Shown here piece after piece: positions 1 to 8,824 of a DNA stretch of 64,000 bases (positions are counted from its first letter, which is position 1; each line of letters starts with the position of its first letter). The translations under genes and the position numbers were made by a program. This stretch comes from Pseudoduganella flava (GTDB lineage: Bacteria; Pseudomonadota; Gammaproteobacteria; Burkholderiales; Burkholderiaceae_D): the NCBI RefSeq assembly GCF_007830495.1, contig NZ_VLKW01000007.1:208576-272575 (forward strand). The letters run 5' to 3'. The notes below the pieces were generated by a model, which made no database searches, was not told where the DNA came from, and saw nothing but the letters and a program-made list of their open reading frames with translations.

Positions 1-261
1 CCAGATCAGCTTTTCCGCCAGCGGCGTCAGCGCCGTGCCCTGCCCCCGCACCTTGTGCACCAGCTCCGTGCCGAACTGCTCGGAAAAGCGCTGAAGCAGC
101 CCCCACGCGTGGCGGTACGACATCCGCGAGTTCTTCGCCGCCGCGCTGATGCTGCCGGTCTCGCTGACGTCCGCCAGCAACGCCAGCAACGCCGGCAGCG
201 CGGTGGGCGCGCCCTGGGCGTCCCGCAAGATCCAGTCCGGTCGTATCTCAACTTTGAGCAT
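1..261 (-). CDS. Divergent HTH regulator of the fds operon, N-terminal part (runs off the window)
   Basis: Probable DNA-binding regulator of the formate dehydrogenase operon that starts 128 bp away on the other strand. Only the first 87 residues are inside the window, reading from ATG at 259-261 with an AAGGA-like site upstream. Residues 36-53 (GSISAAAKNSRMSYRHAW) form a helix-turn-helix of the ModE/LysR-like class, followed by a short wing. In Cupriavidus-type fds loci a regulator called FdsR controls the operon, so the divergent position supports the same role here; that is inference. The effector-binding part, which would separate a LysR protein from a ModE-like one, is outside the window. 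Confidence 0.75.
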   Translation of the reverse strand, partial: MLKVEIRPDWILRDAQGAPTALPALLALLADVSETGSISAAAKNSRMSYRHAWGLLQRFSEQFGTELVHKVRGQGTALTPLAEKLIW

Positions 262-389
262 ATGCAGAATCCTTCATATTGATGCCGCATTCCTGGGGTG
301 CTAGTCTGAATTTAGACCCACAATTTACACCGACAATCGCCGCATGCATATGTTTTGACGAGCATATCTGCGGCCCACAAGGAGGCGCC
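262..389. promoter_or_regulatory. Divergent control region between the regulator and fdsG
   Basis: This 128-bp gap must hold the promoters of both the regulator and the fds operon. It contains an imperfect dyad GTCTGAATTTAGAC at 304-317. Three copies of GCATAT lie at 258-263, 346-351 and 362-367; the first overlaps the regulator start codon. A strong ribosome binding site, AAGGAGG, precedes the fdsG ATG at 390. The repeats are candidate regulator sites, but no -10/-35 pair is convincing. Confidence 0.4.
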
Positions 390-866
390 ATGCAAGCACC
401 CATCGACGGCATCGTCACCGACACGCTCGCGCGTTTCGGCGGCCGGCAAGACCAGCTGCTCCCCGCACTGCACGCGATCCAGGACAGCGTCGGCTATATT
501 CCGTCCGCCCACGTCGACGGCATCGCCCGCCACTTCAACCTGTCGCGCGCCGAGGTGCACGGCGTGATCACGTTCTACCACTACTTCCGCAGCGAACCGC
601 CGGCCCGCTGCGTGGTGCAGATCTGCCGCGCCGAGGCGTGCCAGAGCATGGGCGCGGACGAACTCGCGGCACATGCGGAACGCACGCTGGGTTGCGGCAT
701 GCATGGCCACACGGCCGACGGCGCGTTCGCGCTGGAACCCGTGTACTGCCTGGGCCTCTGCGCCAGCTCGCCGGCGTTGACGATCAACGAAGCCGTGTTC
801 GCCCGCGTGACGCCGGCCCGCTTCGATGCGCTGATCGCCGATGTGACGACGACGGAGGCCGTATGA
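390..866 (+). CDS. fdsG: NAD-dependent formate dehydrogenase, gamma subunit (NuoE-like)
   Basis: Small electron-transfer subunit of the soluble, cytoplasmic, NAD+-dependent molybdenum formate dehydrogenase. At 158 residues it matches the 24-kDa NuoE family. Four cysteines, C79-x4-C84 and C120-x3-C124 (the latter in CLGLC), bind the [2Fe-2S] cluster. I chose ATG 390 because AAGGAGG lies just upstream and the protein then begins at the usual NuoE position; an upstream extension in the same frame reads through the intergenic region and looks non-coding. The stop overlaps the fdsB start (ATGA), so the two are translationally coupled. Confidence 0.93.
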   Translation: MQAPIDGIVTDTLARFGGRQDQLLPALHAIQDSVGYIPSAHVDGIARHFNLSRAEVHGVITFYHYFRSEPPARCVVQICRAEACQSMGADELAAHAERTLGCGMHGHTADGAFALEPVYCLGLCASSPALTINEAVFARVTPARFDALIADVTTTEAV

Positions 867-2434
867 CGATCCGCATCCACGTTCCCTGCGATTCGGCCGC
901 GCTGGCCGTCGGGGCCGACGAGGTGGCCGCGCTGATCGCCGCCGAAGCCGCGCAAAGGGGCATCGACGTGCGCGTCGTGCGCAACGGCACCCGCGGGCTG
1001 CTGTGGCTCGAGCCGCTCGTCGAAGTGGAGACGCCGGCCGGCCGCGTCGGCTACGGCCCCGTCGACCCGGCCGATGTCGCGGCGCTGTTCGACACGGGCT
1101 TTCACACCGGTGCGTCAGCGCATCCGCTGTCGCTGGGCCTCGTCGAACAGATCCCCTACCTGGCGCGCCAGCAGCGGCTGACGTTTGCCCGCGTCGGCAT
1201 CACCGACCCGCGCTCGCTGGCCGATTACCTGGCCCATGACGGCTACCGAGGCCTGCGCAATGCGCTGGCGATGGCGCCGGCGGAGATCGTGGCCGCCGTT
1301 ACGTCGTCCGGCCTGCGCGGCCGCGGCGGTGCTGCCTTCCCGACAGGAATCAAGTGGAACACCGTGCTCAAGGCCCCGGGCACCGAGAAGTACATCGTCT
1401 GCAATGCGGACGAAGGCGACTCGGGCACGTTCGCGGACCGGATCATCATGGAAAGCGACCCGTACGTGCTGGTGGAAGGGATGACGATCGCCGGCATCGC
1501 CGTGGGCGCCACGCGCGGCTACATCTACGTGCGCAGCGAGTACCCGCATGCGATCGCCCGGCTCGAATCGGCGATCGCGATCGCCCGCCACCACGGCTAT
1601 CTCGGCAACGACGTGCTGGGCTCTGGCCGCGCGTTCGAGCTGGAGGTACGCAAGGGTGCCGGCGCCTACATCTGCGGCGAGGAAACCGCGCTGCTGGAAA
1701 GCGTTGAAGGCAAGCGCGGCATCGTGCGCGCGAAGCCGCCGCTGCCCGCGCTGGCCGGCTTGTTCGGCAAGCCGACCGTCATCAACAACGTGCTGTCGCT
1801 GGCCACCGTACCGATCATCCTCGACAAGGGCGCCGCCTACTACCAGGACTACGGCATGGGCCGTTCGCGTGGCACGTTGCCCGTGCAGCTGGCCGGGAAC
1901 ATCAAGCACGGCGGCCTGATCGAGCTGGCGTTCGGCGTCACGCTGCGGGAGATCCTGTACGACTACGGCGGCGGCAGCGCGTCCGGCCGTCCGATCAAGG
2001 CCGTGCAAGTGGGCGGACCGCTGGGCGCCTACCTGCCCGAGTCGCAATGGGACACGCCGCTCGACTACGAGGCGTTCGCCGCGCTGTGGGCCGTGCTGGG
2101 CCACGGCGGCATCGTCGTGCACGACGACCGTGCGGACATGGCGAAGCTGGCCCGCTATGCGATGGAATTCTGTGCCGTGGAATCGTGCGGCAAGTGCACG
2201 CCATGCCGCATCGGCTCCACGCGGGGCGTCGAGGTGATCGACAAGATCCGCGCCGGCACGCAACCGGCGCAGGAGACAGTACGACAAGTGGTGCTGCTGC
2301 GCGACCTGTGCGACACGATGCTGCATGGTTCGCTGTGCGCGATGGGCGGCATGACACCTTATCCGGTGCTGTCCGCGCTGAACCACTTCCCGCAAGACTT
2401 CGGCCAGGCTGACACGAGTCAGCACGCCGCCTGA
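863..2434 (+). CDS. fdsB: NAD-dependent formate dehydrogenase, beta subunit (NuoF-like, FMN/NADH site)
   Basis: Diaphorase subunit that takes electrons from FdsA and reduces NAD+. The 523-residue protein has an N-terminal thioredoxin-fold NuoE-like region (about 1-110) fused to a NuoF core. The glycine-rich FMN/NAD site GRGGAAFPTGIKW is at 153-165, followed by the conserved NADEGDSGTF stretch. The C-terminal [4Fe-4S] cysteines C442-x2-C445-x2-C448 (in SCGKCTPCR) have a fourth partner at about 492. ATG 863 overlaps the fdsG stop; a longer reading from upstream would lie entirely inside fdsG in another frame and is rejected. A GAGGAG site after the stop serves fdsA. Confidence 0.93.
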   Translation: MTIRIHVPCDSAALAVGADEVAALIAAEAAQRGIDVRVVRNGTRGLLWLEPLVEVETPAGRVGYGPVDPADVAALFDTGFHTGASAHPLSLGLVEQIPYLARQQRLTFARVGITDPRSLADYLAHDGYRGLRNALAMAPAEIVAAVTSSGLRGRGGAAFPTGIKWNTVLKAPGTEKYIVCNADEGDSGTFADRIIMESDPYVLVEGMTIAGIAVGATRGYIYVRSEYPHAIARLESAIAIARHHGYLGNDVLGSGRAFELEVRKGAGAYICGEETALLESVEGKRGIVRAKPPLPALAGLFGKPTVINNVLSLATVPIILDKGAAYYQDYGMGRSRGTLPVQLAGNIKHGGLIELAFGVTLREILYDYGGGSASGRPIKAVQVGGPLGAYLPESQWDTPLDYEAFAALWAVLGHGGIVVHDDRADMAKLARYAMEFCAVESCGKCTPCRIGSTRGVEVIDKIRAGTQPAQETVRQVVLLRDLCDTMLHGSLCAMGGMTPYPVLSALNHFPQDFGQADTSQHAA

Positions 2435-2444
2435 GGAGAGCACG

Positions 2445-5288
2445 ATGATCGAAACCATCCTTTCCCGCGACCTGGGCACGCCGCCACCGGCCGTCATCAC
2501 GGACTATGTCACCCTCTCGATCGACGGCCAGCGGGTCACCGTCCCCGCCGGCACATCCGTGATGCGCGCCGCCGCACTGTCGAGCATCAACATCCCGAAG
2601 CTGTGCGCGACGGACAGCCTGGAGCCGTTCGGCTCGTGCCGGCTGTGCCTCGTCGAGATCGAGGGCCGGCGTGGCTATCCCGCCTCGTGCACGACGCCCG
2701 CCGAGGAAGGCATGGTGGTGCGCACGCAGTCGCCGAAACTGCAGCAGCTGCGCAAGGGCGTGATGGAGCTGTACATCTCGGACCACCCGCTCGACTGCCT
2801 GACCTGCCCCGCCAACGGCAACTGCGAACTGCAGGACATGGCCGGCGTGACGGGCCTGCGCGAGGTGCGCTATGGCTACGATGGCGCCAACCACCTGAAG
2901 CTGAAGAAGGATGAATCGAATCCGTACTTCACGTTCGACTCGTCCAAGTGCATCGTCTGCAACCGCTGCGTGCGCGCCTGCGAGGAAACGCAAGGAACGT
3001 TTGCGCTGACGATCTCCGGCCGCGGCTTCGATTCACGCGTGTCGCCCGGCCAGGACCAGCCGTTCATGGCATCGGAATGCGTATCGTGCGGCGCCTGCGT
3101 CGAAGCCTGCCCCACCGCCACGCTGCAGGAGAACACCGTCATCTGGCTGGGCCAGGCCGAGCACAAGGTAACGACGACGTGCGCCTATTGCGGCGTCGGC
3201 TGCTCGCTGAACGCGGAGATGAAGGGCAATGAAGTGGTGCGGATGGTGCCCGCGAAGGACGGCAAGGCGAACGAAGGCCACGCTTGCGTGAAGGGCCGCT
3301 TCGCGTGGGGCTATGCGACGCACAAGGACCGCATCACGAAGCCGATGATCCGCGCGAAGATCACCGATCCATGGCGTGAGGTGTCGTGGGACGAGGCGCT
3401 CGATTACGCGGCCTCCGAGTTCCGCCGCATCCAGGCCAAGCATGGCCGCGATGCGATCGGCGGCATCGTGTCGTCGCGCTGCACGAACGAGGAAGGCTAT
3501 CTGGTGCAGAAGCTCGTGCGCGCCGCGTTCGGCAACAACAACGTCGACACGTGCGCCCGCGTATGCCACTCGCCTACCGGCTATGGCCTGAAGCAGACGC
3601 TGGGCGAATCGGCCGGCACGCAAAGCTTCAAGTCGATCGAGCACACGGACGTGGTACTGGTGATCGGCGCGAATCCGACGGACGGCCACCCCGTGTTCGG
3701 CTCGAGGATGAAGCGCCGGCTGCGCCAGGGCGCGCGTCTGATCGTCATCGACCCGCGCCGCATCGACCTCGTCGAGGCACCGCACGTGCGGGCCGACCAC
3801 CATCTGCAGCTACGGCCGGGCACCAATGTGGCCATCCTGTCGGCGCTGGCCCACGTGATCGTCACCGAAGGCTTGCTGGCCGAGGAGTTCATCGCCGAGC
3901 GTTGCGAGGAACGGGCATTTTCCCAGTGGCGCGAGTTCGTGGCGCGGCCGGAGAATTCACCGGAAGTGACGGAAGAGGCAACCGGCGTGCCGGCCCAGCA
4001 GGTTCGCGCGGCCGCCCGGCTGTATGCGACCGGCGGCAATGCGGCGATCTACTACGGCCTGGGCGTGACGGAACATGCACAGGGCTCGACGGCCGTGATG
4101 GCGATCGCGAACCTGGCGATGGCGACGGGGAACGTGGGCCGCGAAGGCGTGGGCGTCAATCCGCTGCGGGGTCAGAACAATGTGCAGGGTTCGTGCGACA
4201 TCGGCTCGTTCCCGCATGAGCTGCCGGGATACCGGCACGTCTCGGACGGCACCGTCCGCGGCATGTTCGAACAGGCGTGGGGCGTGCCGCTGCAGCCGGA
4301 ACCGGGCCTGCGCATTCCCAACATGTTCGAGGCGGCGCTGGACGGCAGCTTCATGGGCCTGTACTGCCAGGGCGAGGACATCGTGCAATCCGACCCGAAC
4401 ACGCAGCACGTGACGGCGGCGCTGTCGGCGATGGAGTGCATCGTGGTGCAGGACATCTTCCTGAACGAGACGGCCAAGTATGCGCACGTGCTGCTGCCCG
4501 GCTCGTCGTTCCTGGAGAAGGACGGCACGTTCACGAACGCCGAACGCCGCATCTCGCGCGTGCGCAAGGTGATGCCGCCGCGTGCCGGCATGGCGGACTG
4601 GGAAGTCACGATGGCGCTGTCGAACCGCCTGGGCTACCCGATGAATTATCGACACCCGGCCGAGATCATGGACGAGATCGCGCAACTGACCCCGACGTTC
4701 GCGGGCGTCAGCTATGCGCGGCTGGAGCAGCTGGGCAGCATCCAGTGGCCGTGCAACGACGCGGCACCGGAAGGCACGCCGACGATGCACATCAACGAGT
4801 TCGTGCGTGGCAAGGGCCGTTTCATCATCACGCAGTACGTGGCCACCAGCGAAAAGGTGACGCGCAAGTATCCGCTGGTTCTGACGACGGGGCGCATCCT
4901 GTCGCAGTACAACGTGGGTGCGCAGACGCGCCGCACGGAAAACGTCCGCTGGCACGCGGAGGACCGGCTGGAGATCCACCCGCACGATGCGCAGGAACGG
5001 GGCATCGCCGATGGCGACTGGGTCGGCATCCAGAGCCGCGCCGGCGAGACGGTGCTGCGCGCGCTGGTGACGGAGCGGATGCAGCCGGGCGTCGTCTACA
5101 CGACGTTCCACTTCCCCGAATCGGGCGCCAACGTGATCACGACGGAGAACTCCGACTGGGCCACCAACTGCCCCGAGTACAAGGTGACGGCCGTGCAGGT
5201 GATGCCGGTGCGCCAGCCATCCGAATGGCAGCGCGAGTACGAGCGCTTCAACACGGCGCAACTGGGCCTTGCGGAGGTGCGTGCATGA
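2445..5288 (+). CDS. fdsA: NAD-dependent formate dehydrogenase, catalytic alpha subunit (Mo-bisMGD)
   Basis: Catalytic subunit (947 residues) that oxidises formate to CO2 at a molybdenum bis-MGD centre. In order: a [2Fe-2S] ferredoxin domain (cysteines in GSCRLCLVEIEG near 64-68), an HC3-type cluster (HPLDCLTCPANGNCELQ), two [4Fe-4S] motifs (CIVCNRCVRAC and CVSCGACVEAC), the molybdopterin-oxidoreductase cluster (CAYCGVGC ... CVKGR), then the bisMGD domains. The molybdenum ligand is Cys374 with the catalytic His375, in RVCHSPTG; it is an ordinary cysteine (TGC), not selenocysteine. Length and domain order match FdsA of Cupriavidus and Rhodobacter. The stop overlaps the fdsD start. Confidence 0.95.
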   Translation: MIETILSRDLGTPPPAVITDYVTLSIDGQRVTVPAGTSVMRAAALSSINIPKLCATDSLEPFGSCRLCLVEIEGRRGYPASCTTPAEEGMVVRTQSPKLQQLRKGVMELYISDHPLDCLTCPANGNCELQDMAGVTGLREVRYGYDGANHLKLKKDESNPYFTFDSSKCIVCNRCVRACEETQGTFALTISGRGFDSRVSPGQDQPFMASECVSCGACVEACPTATLQENTVIWLGQAEHKVTTTCAYCGVGCSLNAEMKGNEVVRMVPAKDGKANEGHACVKGRFAWGYATHKDRITKPMIRAKITDPWREVSWDEALDYAASEFRRIQAKHGRDAIGGIVSSRCTNEEGYLVQKLVRAAFGNNNVDTCARVCHSPTGYGLKQTLGESAGTQSFKSIEHTDVVLVIGANPTDGHPVFGSRMKRRLRQGARLIVIDPRRIDLVEAPHVRADHHLQLRPGTNVAILSALAHVIVTEGLLAEEFIAERCEERAFSQWREFVARPENSPEVTEEATGVPAQQVRAAARLYATGGNAAIYYGLGVTEHAQGSTAVMAIANLAMATGNVGREGVGVNPLRGQNNVQGSCDIGSFPHELPGYRHVSDGTVRGMFEQAWGVPLQPEPGLRIPNMFEAALDGSFMGLYCQGEDIVQSDPNTQHVTAALSAMECIVVQDIFLNETAKYAHVLLPGSSFLEKDGTFTNAERRISRVRKVMPPRAGMADWEVTMALSNRLGYPMNYRHPAEIMDEIAQLTPTFAGVSYARLEQLGSIQWPCNDAAPEGTPTMHINEFVRGKGRFIITQYVATSEKVTRKYPLVLTTGRILSQYNVGAQTRRTENVRWHAEDRLEIHPHDAQERGIADGDWVGIQSRAGETVLRALVTERMQPGVVYTTFHFPESGANVITTENSDWATNCPEYKVTAVQVMPVRQPSEWQREYERFNTAQLGLAEVRA

Positions 5289-5566
5289 ACATCGACCACC
5301 TGGTCAGGATGGCCAACCAGATCGGTACGTTCTTCTCGTCGTTCCCGGACCGCGAGGAAGCGCATACGGGCATCGCGATGCACATCCAGCGCTACTGGGA
5401 GCCGCGCATGCGCAACCGCCTGTATGCCCACGTGGACTTCACGCATGGCGCTGGCCTGGACCCGATCGTGCTCGACGCCATCGTCGCCCACCGCACGGGC
5501 CATGACGTGCCGCCAGTTGACACCTCCGTGCCGGACGACGAGGACACCGGCGGCGACGCCGGCTGA
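5285..5566 (+). CDS. fdsD: Formate dehydrogenase delta subunit
   Basis: Small (93-residue) subunit needed for assembly or stability of the soluble formate dehydrogenase. It has the family pattern: an N-terminal helix with LVRMANQIGTFF, then HIQRYWEPRMR, and a C-terminal part with LDAIVAH. The tail after residue 75 is acidic and probably disordered. The start ATG overlaps the fdsA stop (ATGA). In Cupriavidus and Rhodobacter an fdsC gene (FdhD-type sulfurtransferase/chaperone) lies between fdsA and fdsD; here fdsD follows fdsA directly, so FdsC must be encoded elsewhere. Confidence 0.9.
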   Translation: MNIDHLVRMANQIGTFFSSFPDREEAHTGIAMHIQRYWEPRMRNRLYAHVDFTHGAGLDPIVLDAIVAHRTGHDVPPVDTSVPDDEDTGGDAG

Positions 5567-5575
5567 GCGCCGCCG

Positions 5576-6190
5576 ATGCACTGGCACCTGTTCGCCGTCT
5601 GCGCGACGGAGCAGCCGGGCAGCTTCGGCGCACAGCACGCGAACGATCCCGCCCGCGCCAGGCGCATCCAGCGCGAGCTGGCGGCGGACCGCTACGAGCA
5701 CGTCGGCGAAGTGACGTTGTGGGATGCGCTGCATGCGCCGGAAGACGCGATGTTCGTCGGCGCCTATCCCGGCGGCGTGCTGGTCTGCCACGCGGACCTG
5801 GCCGGGGCGCTCATCCACGGCAACGCGTGGTCGCGCGTGACGGGCAGCCTGCGCTCGGACTTCCGCGAACGCGTGCTGAAGCTGTATCCATCCGGCGAAG
5901 TGATGGCGCTGGCTCTGCACTGCGTTGCGCGGCTGTGGGGCTTTGCGGCGTACCGGCAGGGGCAGCGCATCCGCACCGCCGCCGGCTCCGCGCAGGAAGG
6001 CGTGTTTGCCGACGGCGGCCGGCCCCTGCCCGAGGAGGTGCAGGTGCTGGCGCGCACGCCGCTGGAGCAGTTGAACGAGGCCGGCGCCGGGGAAGAACTG
6101 GTGCTGGCCGCGTCGGCGCGGATGTTCGGCTGCGGTATCGACCGGCTGGCGGGGACAGGGCCGACGCTGAGTTATTTTCGCCGGCGTTGA
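5576..6190 (+). CDS. Uncharacterised protein at the end of the fds operon (DUF6928-like)
   Basis: A 204-residue protein starting 9 bp after fdsD on the same strand, so almost certainly part of the fds transcript. It has no signal peptide, membrane segment or cysteine cluster. Visible blocks are FVGAYPGGVLVCHADL (about 61-76), LALHCVARLWGFAAYRQG (about 110-127) and a GRPLPEEVQ stretch. From memory these resemble DUF6928-type proteins, whose function is unknown; I cannot verify that here. It is not FdsC/FdhD, because none of the FdhD motifs can be seen. Its position suggests an accessory role in formate metabolism, but this is only context. Confidence 0.75.
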   Translation: MHWHLFAVCATEQPGSFGAQHANDPARARRIQRELAADRYEHVGEVTLWDALHAPEDAMFVGAYPGGVLVCHADLAGALIHGNAWSRVTGSLRSDFRERVLKLYPSGEVMALALHCVARLWGFAAYRQGQRIRTAAGSAQEGVFADGGRPLPEEVQVLARTPLEQLNEAGAGEELVLAASARMFGCGIDRLAGTGPTLSYFRRR

Positions 6191-6221
6191 AGCGCGGGAT
6201 CGGCGTGTGCCGGCCAGCTCG

Positions 6222-6827
6222 CTATGGCTGCGATTCCGCACGCAACGCCGCTCGCACGGCGGGCCGCGCTCCGATCCGCTGCACATAGGCCGGCAGCGCG
6301 GGCCAGGGGCCCAGGTCGATCGCGAAGAACTTGCACCAGCCGAGCACCGTGAACAGGTAGGCATCGGCCACGGTGAACGCGGTGCCCGTCAGGTAGTCCT
6401 GCCGGTCCAGCGTCTGCTGCAGGAAGTCGAAGCGCTTGAACAGCTTCTTGCGGAAGAACGACTTGGCTTCGCCGGGTAGCGCGGCATTGAACAACGGCGC
6501 CGAGCCGGCGTGGATTTCGCTGGTGACGAAGTTCAGCCACTCTTGCAGGCGCACCCGCTCCCAGCTGCCCGCACGCGGTGCCAGGCCGCTTTCCGGCCTG
6601 AGGTCGGCCAGGTACTGCACGATGGCCGGGCCTTCCGTCAGCACTTGGCCGTCATCCAGTTCCAGCGCGGCCACGTAGCCCTTGGGATTGATGGTGCGGA
6701 AATCGCGGCCGTCGGCCATTTGCTTGGTCTTGTTGTCCACCCTGACAAGCTCGAACGGCAGGCCGAGTTCACGCAGCACGATGTGCGGCGACAGCGAACA
6801 GGTGTAGGGGGCGTAATACAGCTTCAT
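6222..6827 (-). CDS. Glutathione S-transferase
   Basis: Cytosolic glutathione S-transferase of 201 residues, the normal length for the family. The N-terminal thioredoxin-fold domain (1-78) starts MKLYYAPYTCSLSPHIVL, with the catalytic Ser/Cys region at 9-13, and has the GSH-contacting cis-Pro segment GYVAALELDDG and the TEGPAIVQYLAD motif. The all-helical C-terminal domain (about 85-200) has the conserved FTVADAYLF N-capping box. It resembles bacterial beta-class (GstA-like) enzymes. It is divergent from the LysR gene at 6931, with about 100 bp between them, which suggests that regulator controls it. Confidence 0.9.
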   Translation of the reverse strand: MKLYYAPYTCSLSPHIVLRELGLPFELVRVDNKTKQMADGRDFRTINPKGYVAALELDDGQVLTEGPAIVQYLADLRPESGLAPRAGSWERVRLQEWLNFVTSEIHAGSAPLFNAALPGEAKSFFRKKLFKRFDFLQQTLDRQDYLTGTAFTVADAYLFTVLGWCKFFAIDLGPWPALPAYVQRIGARPAVRAALRAESQP

Positions 6828-6930
6828 CGAGACTCCGGGAAAAGTTGAACGGCATGGCAGTGTGCTCGCCAGCAGCCGGGCTGTAAAATTACTATTCGAT
6901 TCCCAGGTATTAGCTGAGCTACTGATCACG

Positions 6931-7830
6931 ATGATGAACCTCCTGCACTGGCGCCTGTTGGTGGCCGTGGCCGATGGCGGCAATATCTCGCGGGCCGCGG
7001 CGCGCGTTGGCATCACCCAGTCCGGCGCGAGCCAGGCGATCGCCCAACTGGAAGGCATGCTGGGCTTCCAGGTGTTCGCCCGCGAACGGCGGCACATCGG
7101 CCTCACTGCGCTGGGCGAACAGGTCATCGAGCACGCCCGCGCGATGCTCGTGCGTCTCGATGCGATCCGCGTGCTGGCCGACGACAGCCGGGGCCTGAGC
7201 GGCGGGCGCATCCGCCTCGCATGTTTTCCATCCGTGATGTCGACCCTGCTGCCCGGCCTGCTGCGCGACTTCCAGCGCCGCCATCCGGGCATCGAGGTCG
7301 TCGCGCTGGAAGGCACCGACGAGGAAGTGGAAGACTGGCTGGCCGCCGGCACCGTGGAACTGGGCGTGGTGCTCAATCCCGCGCCTGGCCGCGCGACCGT
7401 CCTGCTGGGGCGCGATGCGTGGGTCGCGGTGCTGCCGACGAGTCACCCACTGGGGCGCCGCGCCAGCGCCAGCGGCGTCTCCCTGGCGGAGCTGGCTACG
7501 CTGCCCTTCATCCTTGCCACCGGCGGCTGCGCCACGAATGCGCAGCGCCTGATGCAGCAGGCAGGCCTGCACCTCTCGGACGTGCGGGTGACGGTGCGCG
7601 ACTGGGCCAGCGCATGCGTGCTGGTACGCGAAGGCATCGGCGTGGCCGTCGTGCCCGAATCGACACTGCCGGCGGAACTGCGCGGCCTGCGCGTGATGCC
7701 GCTGGCGCCGGCCATCCATCGCGAATTCGGCCTGGTCTGCTCGCCGGCAGGGACGGCTTCGCGCCCGGTGCAGGCCCTGCTGGCGGAGCTGGCACGCACG
7801 GGGGATCTTGCCACACCGGGCCACCGCTGA
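6931..7830 (+). CDS. LysR-family transcriptional regulator (divergent from the GST)
   Basis: LysR-type regulator of 299 residues. The N-terminal winged HTH (about 5-62) contains AAARVGITQSGASQAIAQLE, and the C-terminal periplasmic-binding-like effector domain follows (about 90-295, beginning IRLACFPSVMSTLLPGLL). Two adjacent ATGs (6931 and 6934) give the usual LysR start; an upstream in-frame extension reaching 6862 would add non-LysR sequence and overlap the promoter. A TAAAAT (-10-like) lies at 6885-6890. The divergent layout with the glutathione S-transferase is the classical arrangement in which a LysR protein controls its neighbour. Confidence 0.88.
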   Translation: MMNLLHWRLLVAVADGGNISRAAARVGITQSGASQAIAQLEGMLGFQVFARERRHIGLTALGEQVIEHARAMLVRLDAIRVLADDSRGLSGGRIRLACFPSVMSTLLPGLLRDFQRRHPGIEVVALEGTDEEVEDWLAAGTVELGVVLNPAPGRATVLLGRDAWVAVLPTSHPLGRRASASGVSLAELATLPFILATGGCATNAQRLMQQAGLHLSDVRVTVRDWASACVLVREGIGVAVVPESTLPAELRGLRVMPLAPAIHREFGLVCSPAGTASRPVQALLAELARTGDLATPGHR

Positions 7831-7871
7831 TCGCTTGTCCGTGGCATCGACTCAGCGCGATGCCGCTGCCA

Positions 7872-8762
7872 TCAGGACTGCGCGCACAAGCGAGCGATGA
7901 CGGCTTCCAGTGCGGTAGTTCCCGACCATGCCACGGCGCTTGCATCGCTGGCCATGTCGATATGCGAGCGATTCAGGGCGCGCGTCATTTCAGTGAACCC
8001 GGCAAGCGCGGCCTTCGAGAATGATGCCTGCGCCAGCGCCGCGGCCCACTCGCTTTCGGGCAAGACAGCGATGTCGACCGCCTTGCCGAGCTTCGCTGAA
8101 ACGATGGCCGCAACATCGGTCGGGGCGTACGCCGCAGGCCCGGACACGCTGACAGCGCGGCTCTCCTTCCCGTCATCCCGCAGCCAGGCCGCCGCCGCGC
8201 TGCCGACATCCACGGTCGCCACCATCGGGATGGCGCGCTGCGGCGGTGCCAGGAACGTAGGCAGAACGCCGCTGCGCATGGCCTGCGCCACCAGCGGCGC
8301 CCAGTTCTCCATGAAATAGGCCGCACGCAGGAAAACGGTAGGGATCCCCGTCGCGGCCAAACGCTGCTCGAACACGCGGTTCATCGTGATCCACCCCGTT
8401 CCGCTTTCACGGTCGGCGCCGACCGACGACAGCGCCACAAGCCTTGGCACGCTTGCGGCAACGGCGGCACGCGCCGTGGTGTCGGCAATCAGGCCGGCCA
8501 GCTCGAACAAGTCTTCGCGATGGTAGTGCTGTGGATTGATGACATAGGCGCTGCGGACGTCGACGAGCGCCCGGGTCATCGCGGCCAGGTCCGTGGCATC
8601 AGCCACGGCGACCTCGGCGCCGCGCGCGGCCCAGGGACGGCCTTTGGCGGGATCGCGCACGACGACGCGCACCGGTTGACCGGAACGCAGCAGCGCATCG
8701 GCCGTGGCCGCGCCGGTACGGCCGGAGACGCCAAAGACGGCATAGGGAGTGGAAGTGGTCAT
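7872..8762 (-). CDS. NmrA-family NAD(P)-binding protein
   Basis: Rossmann-fold protein of 296 residues in the atypical short-chain dehydrogenase NmrA/QorB group. The nucleotide-binding motif VFGVSGRTGAA (about 9-19) fits GxSGxTG. VRVVVRDPAKG supplies the NADP-type phosphate contact and LVALSSVGAD the central strand. The active-site Tyr-Lys pair of true SDRs is not evident, so it may be a redox sensor or an NAD(P)H:quinone reductase (QorB-like); the sequence alone does not decide. It is divergent from a LysR gene, and 41 bp separate its 3' end from the end of the preceding LysR gene. Confidence 0.82.
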   Translation of the reverse strand: MTTSTPYAVFGVSGRTGAATADALLRSGQPVRVVVRDPAKGRPWAARGAEVAVADATDLAAMTRALVDVRSAYVINPQHYHREDLFELAGLIADTTARAAVAASVPRLVALSSVGADRESGTGWITMNRVFEQRLAATGIPTVFLRAAYFMENWAPLVAQAMRSGVLPTFLAPPQRAIPMVATVDVGSAAAAWLRDDGKESRAVSVSGPAAYAPTDVAAIVSAKLGKAVDIAVLPESEWAAALAQASFSKAALAGFTEMTRALNRSHIDMASDASAVAWSGTTALEAVIARLCAQS

Positions 8763-8824
8763 GCAAGAATCTCCTGTTCAGATGAACCTTCATCGTGCAT
8801 GCTTATCCGACATCTCTCAATGGC

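Noticed and set aside
638..862. N-terminal extension of fdsB
   Set aside because: It would overlap fdsG fully in another frame. The ATG at 863 overlaps the fdsG stop, the usual coupling, and gives the normal NuoF-like N-terminus.
3555..3575. Possible selenocysteine in the formate dehydrogenase
   Set aside because: The molybdenum ligand codon at 3564-3566 is TGC, a plain cysteine; there is no in-frame TGA.
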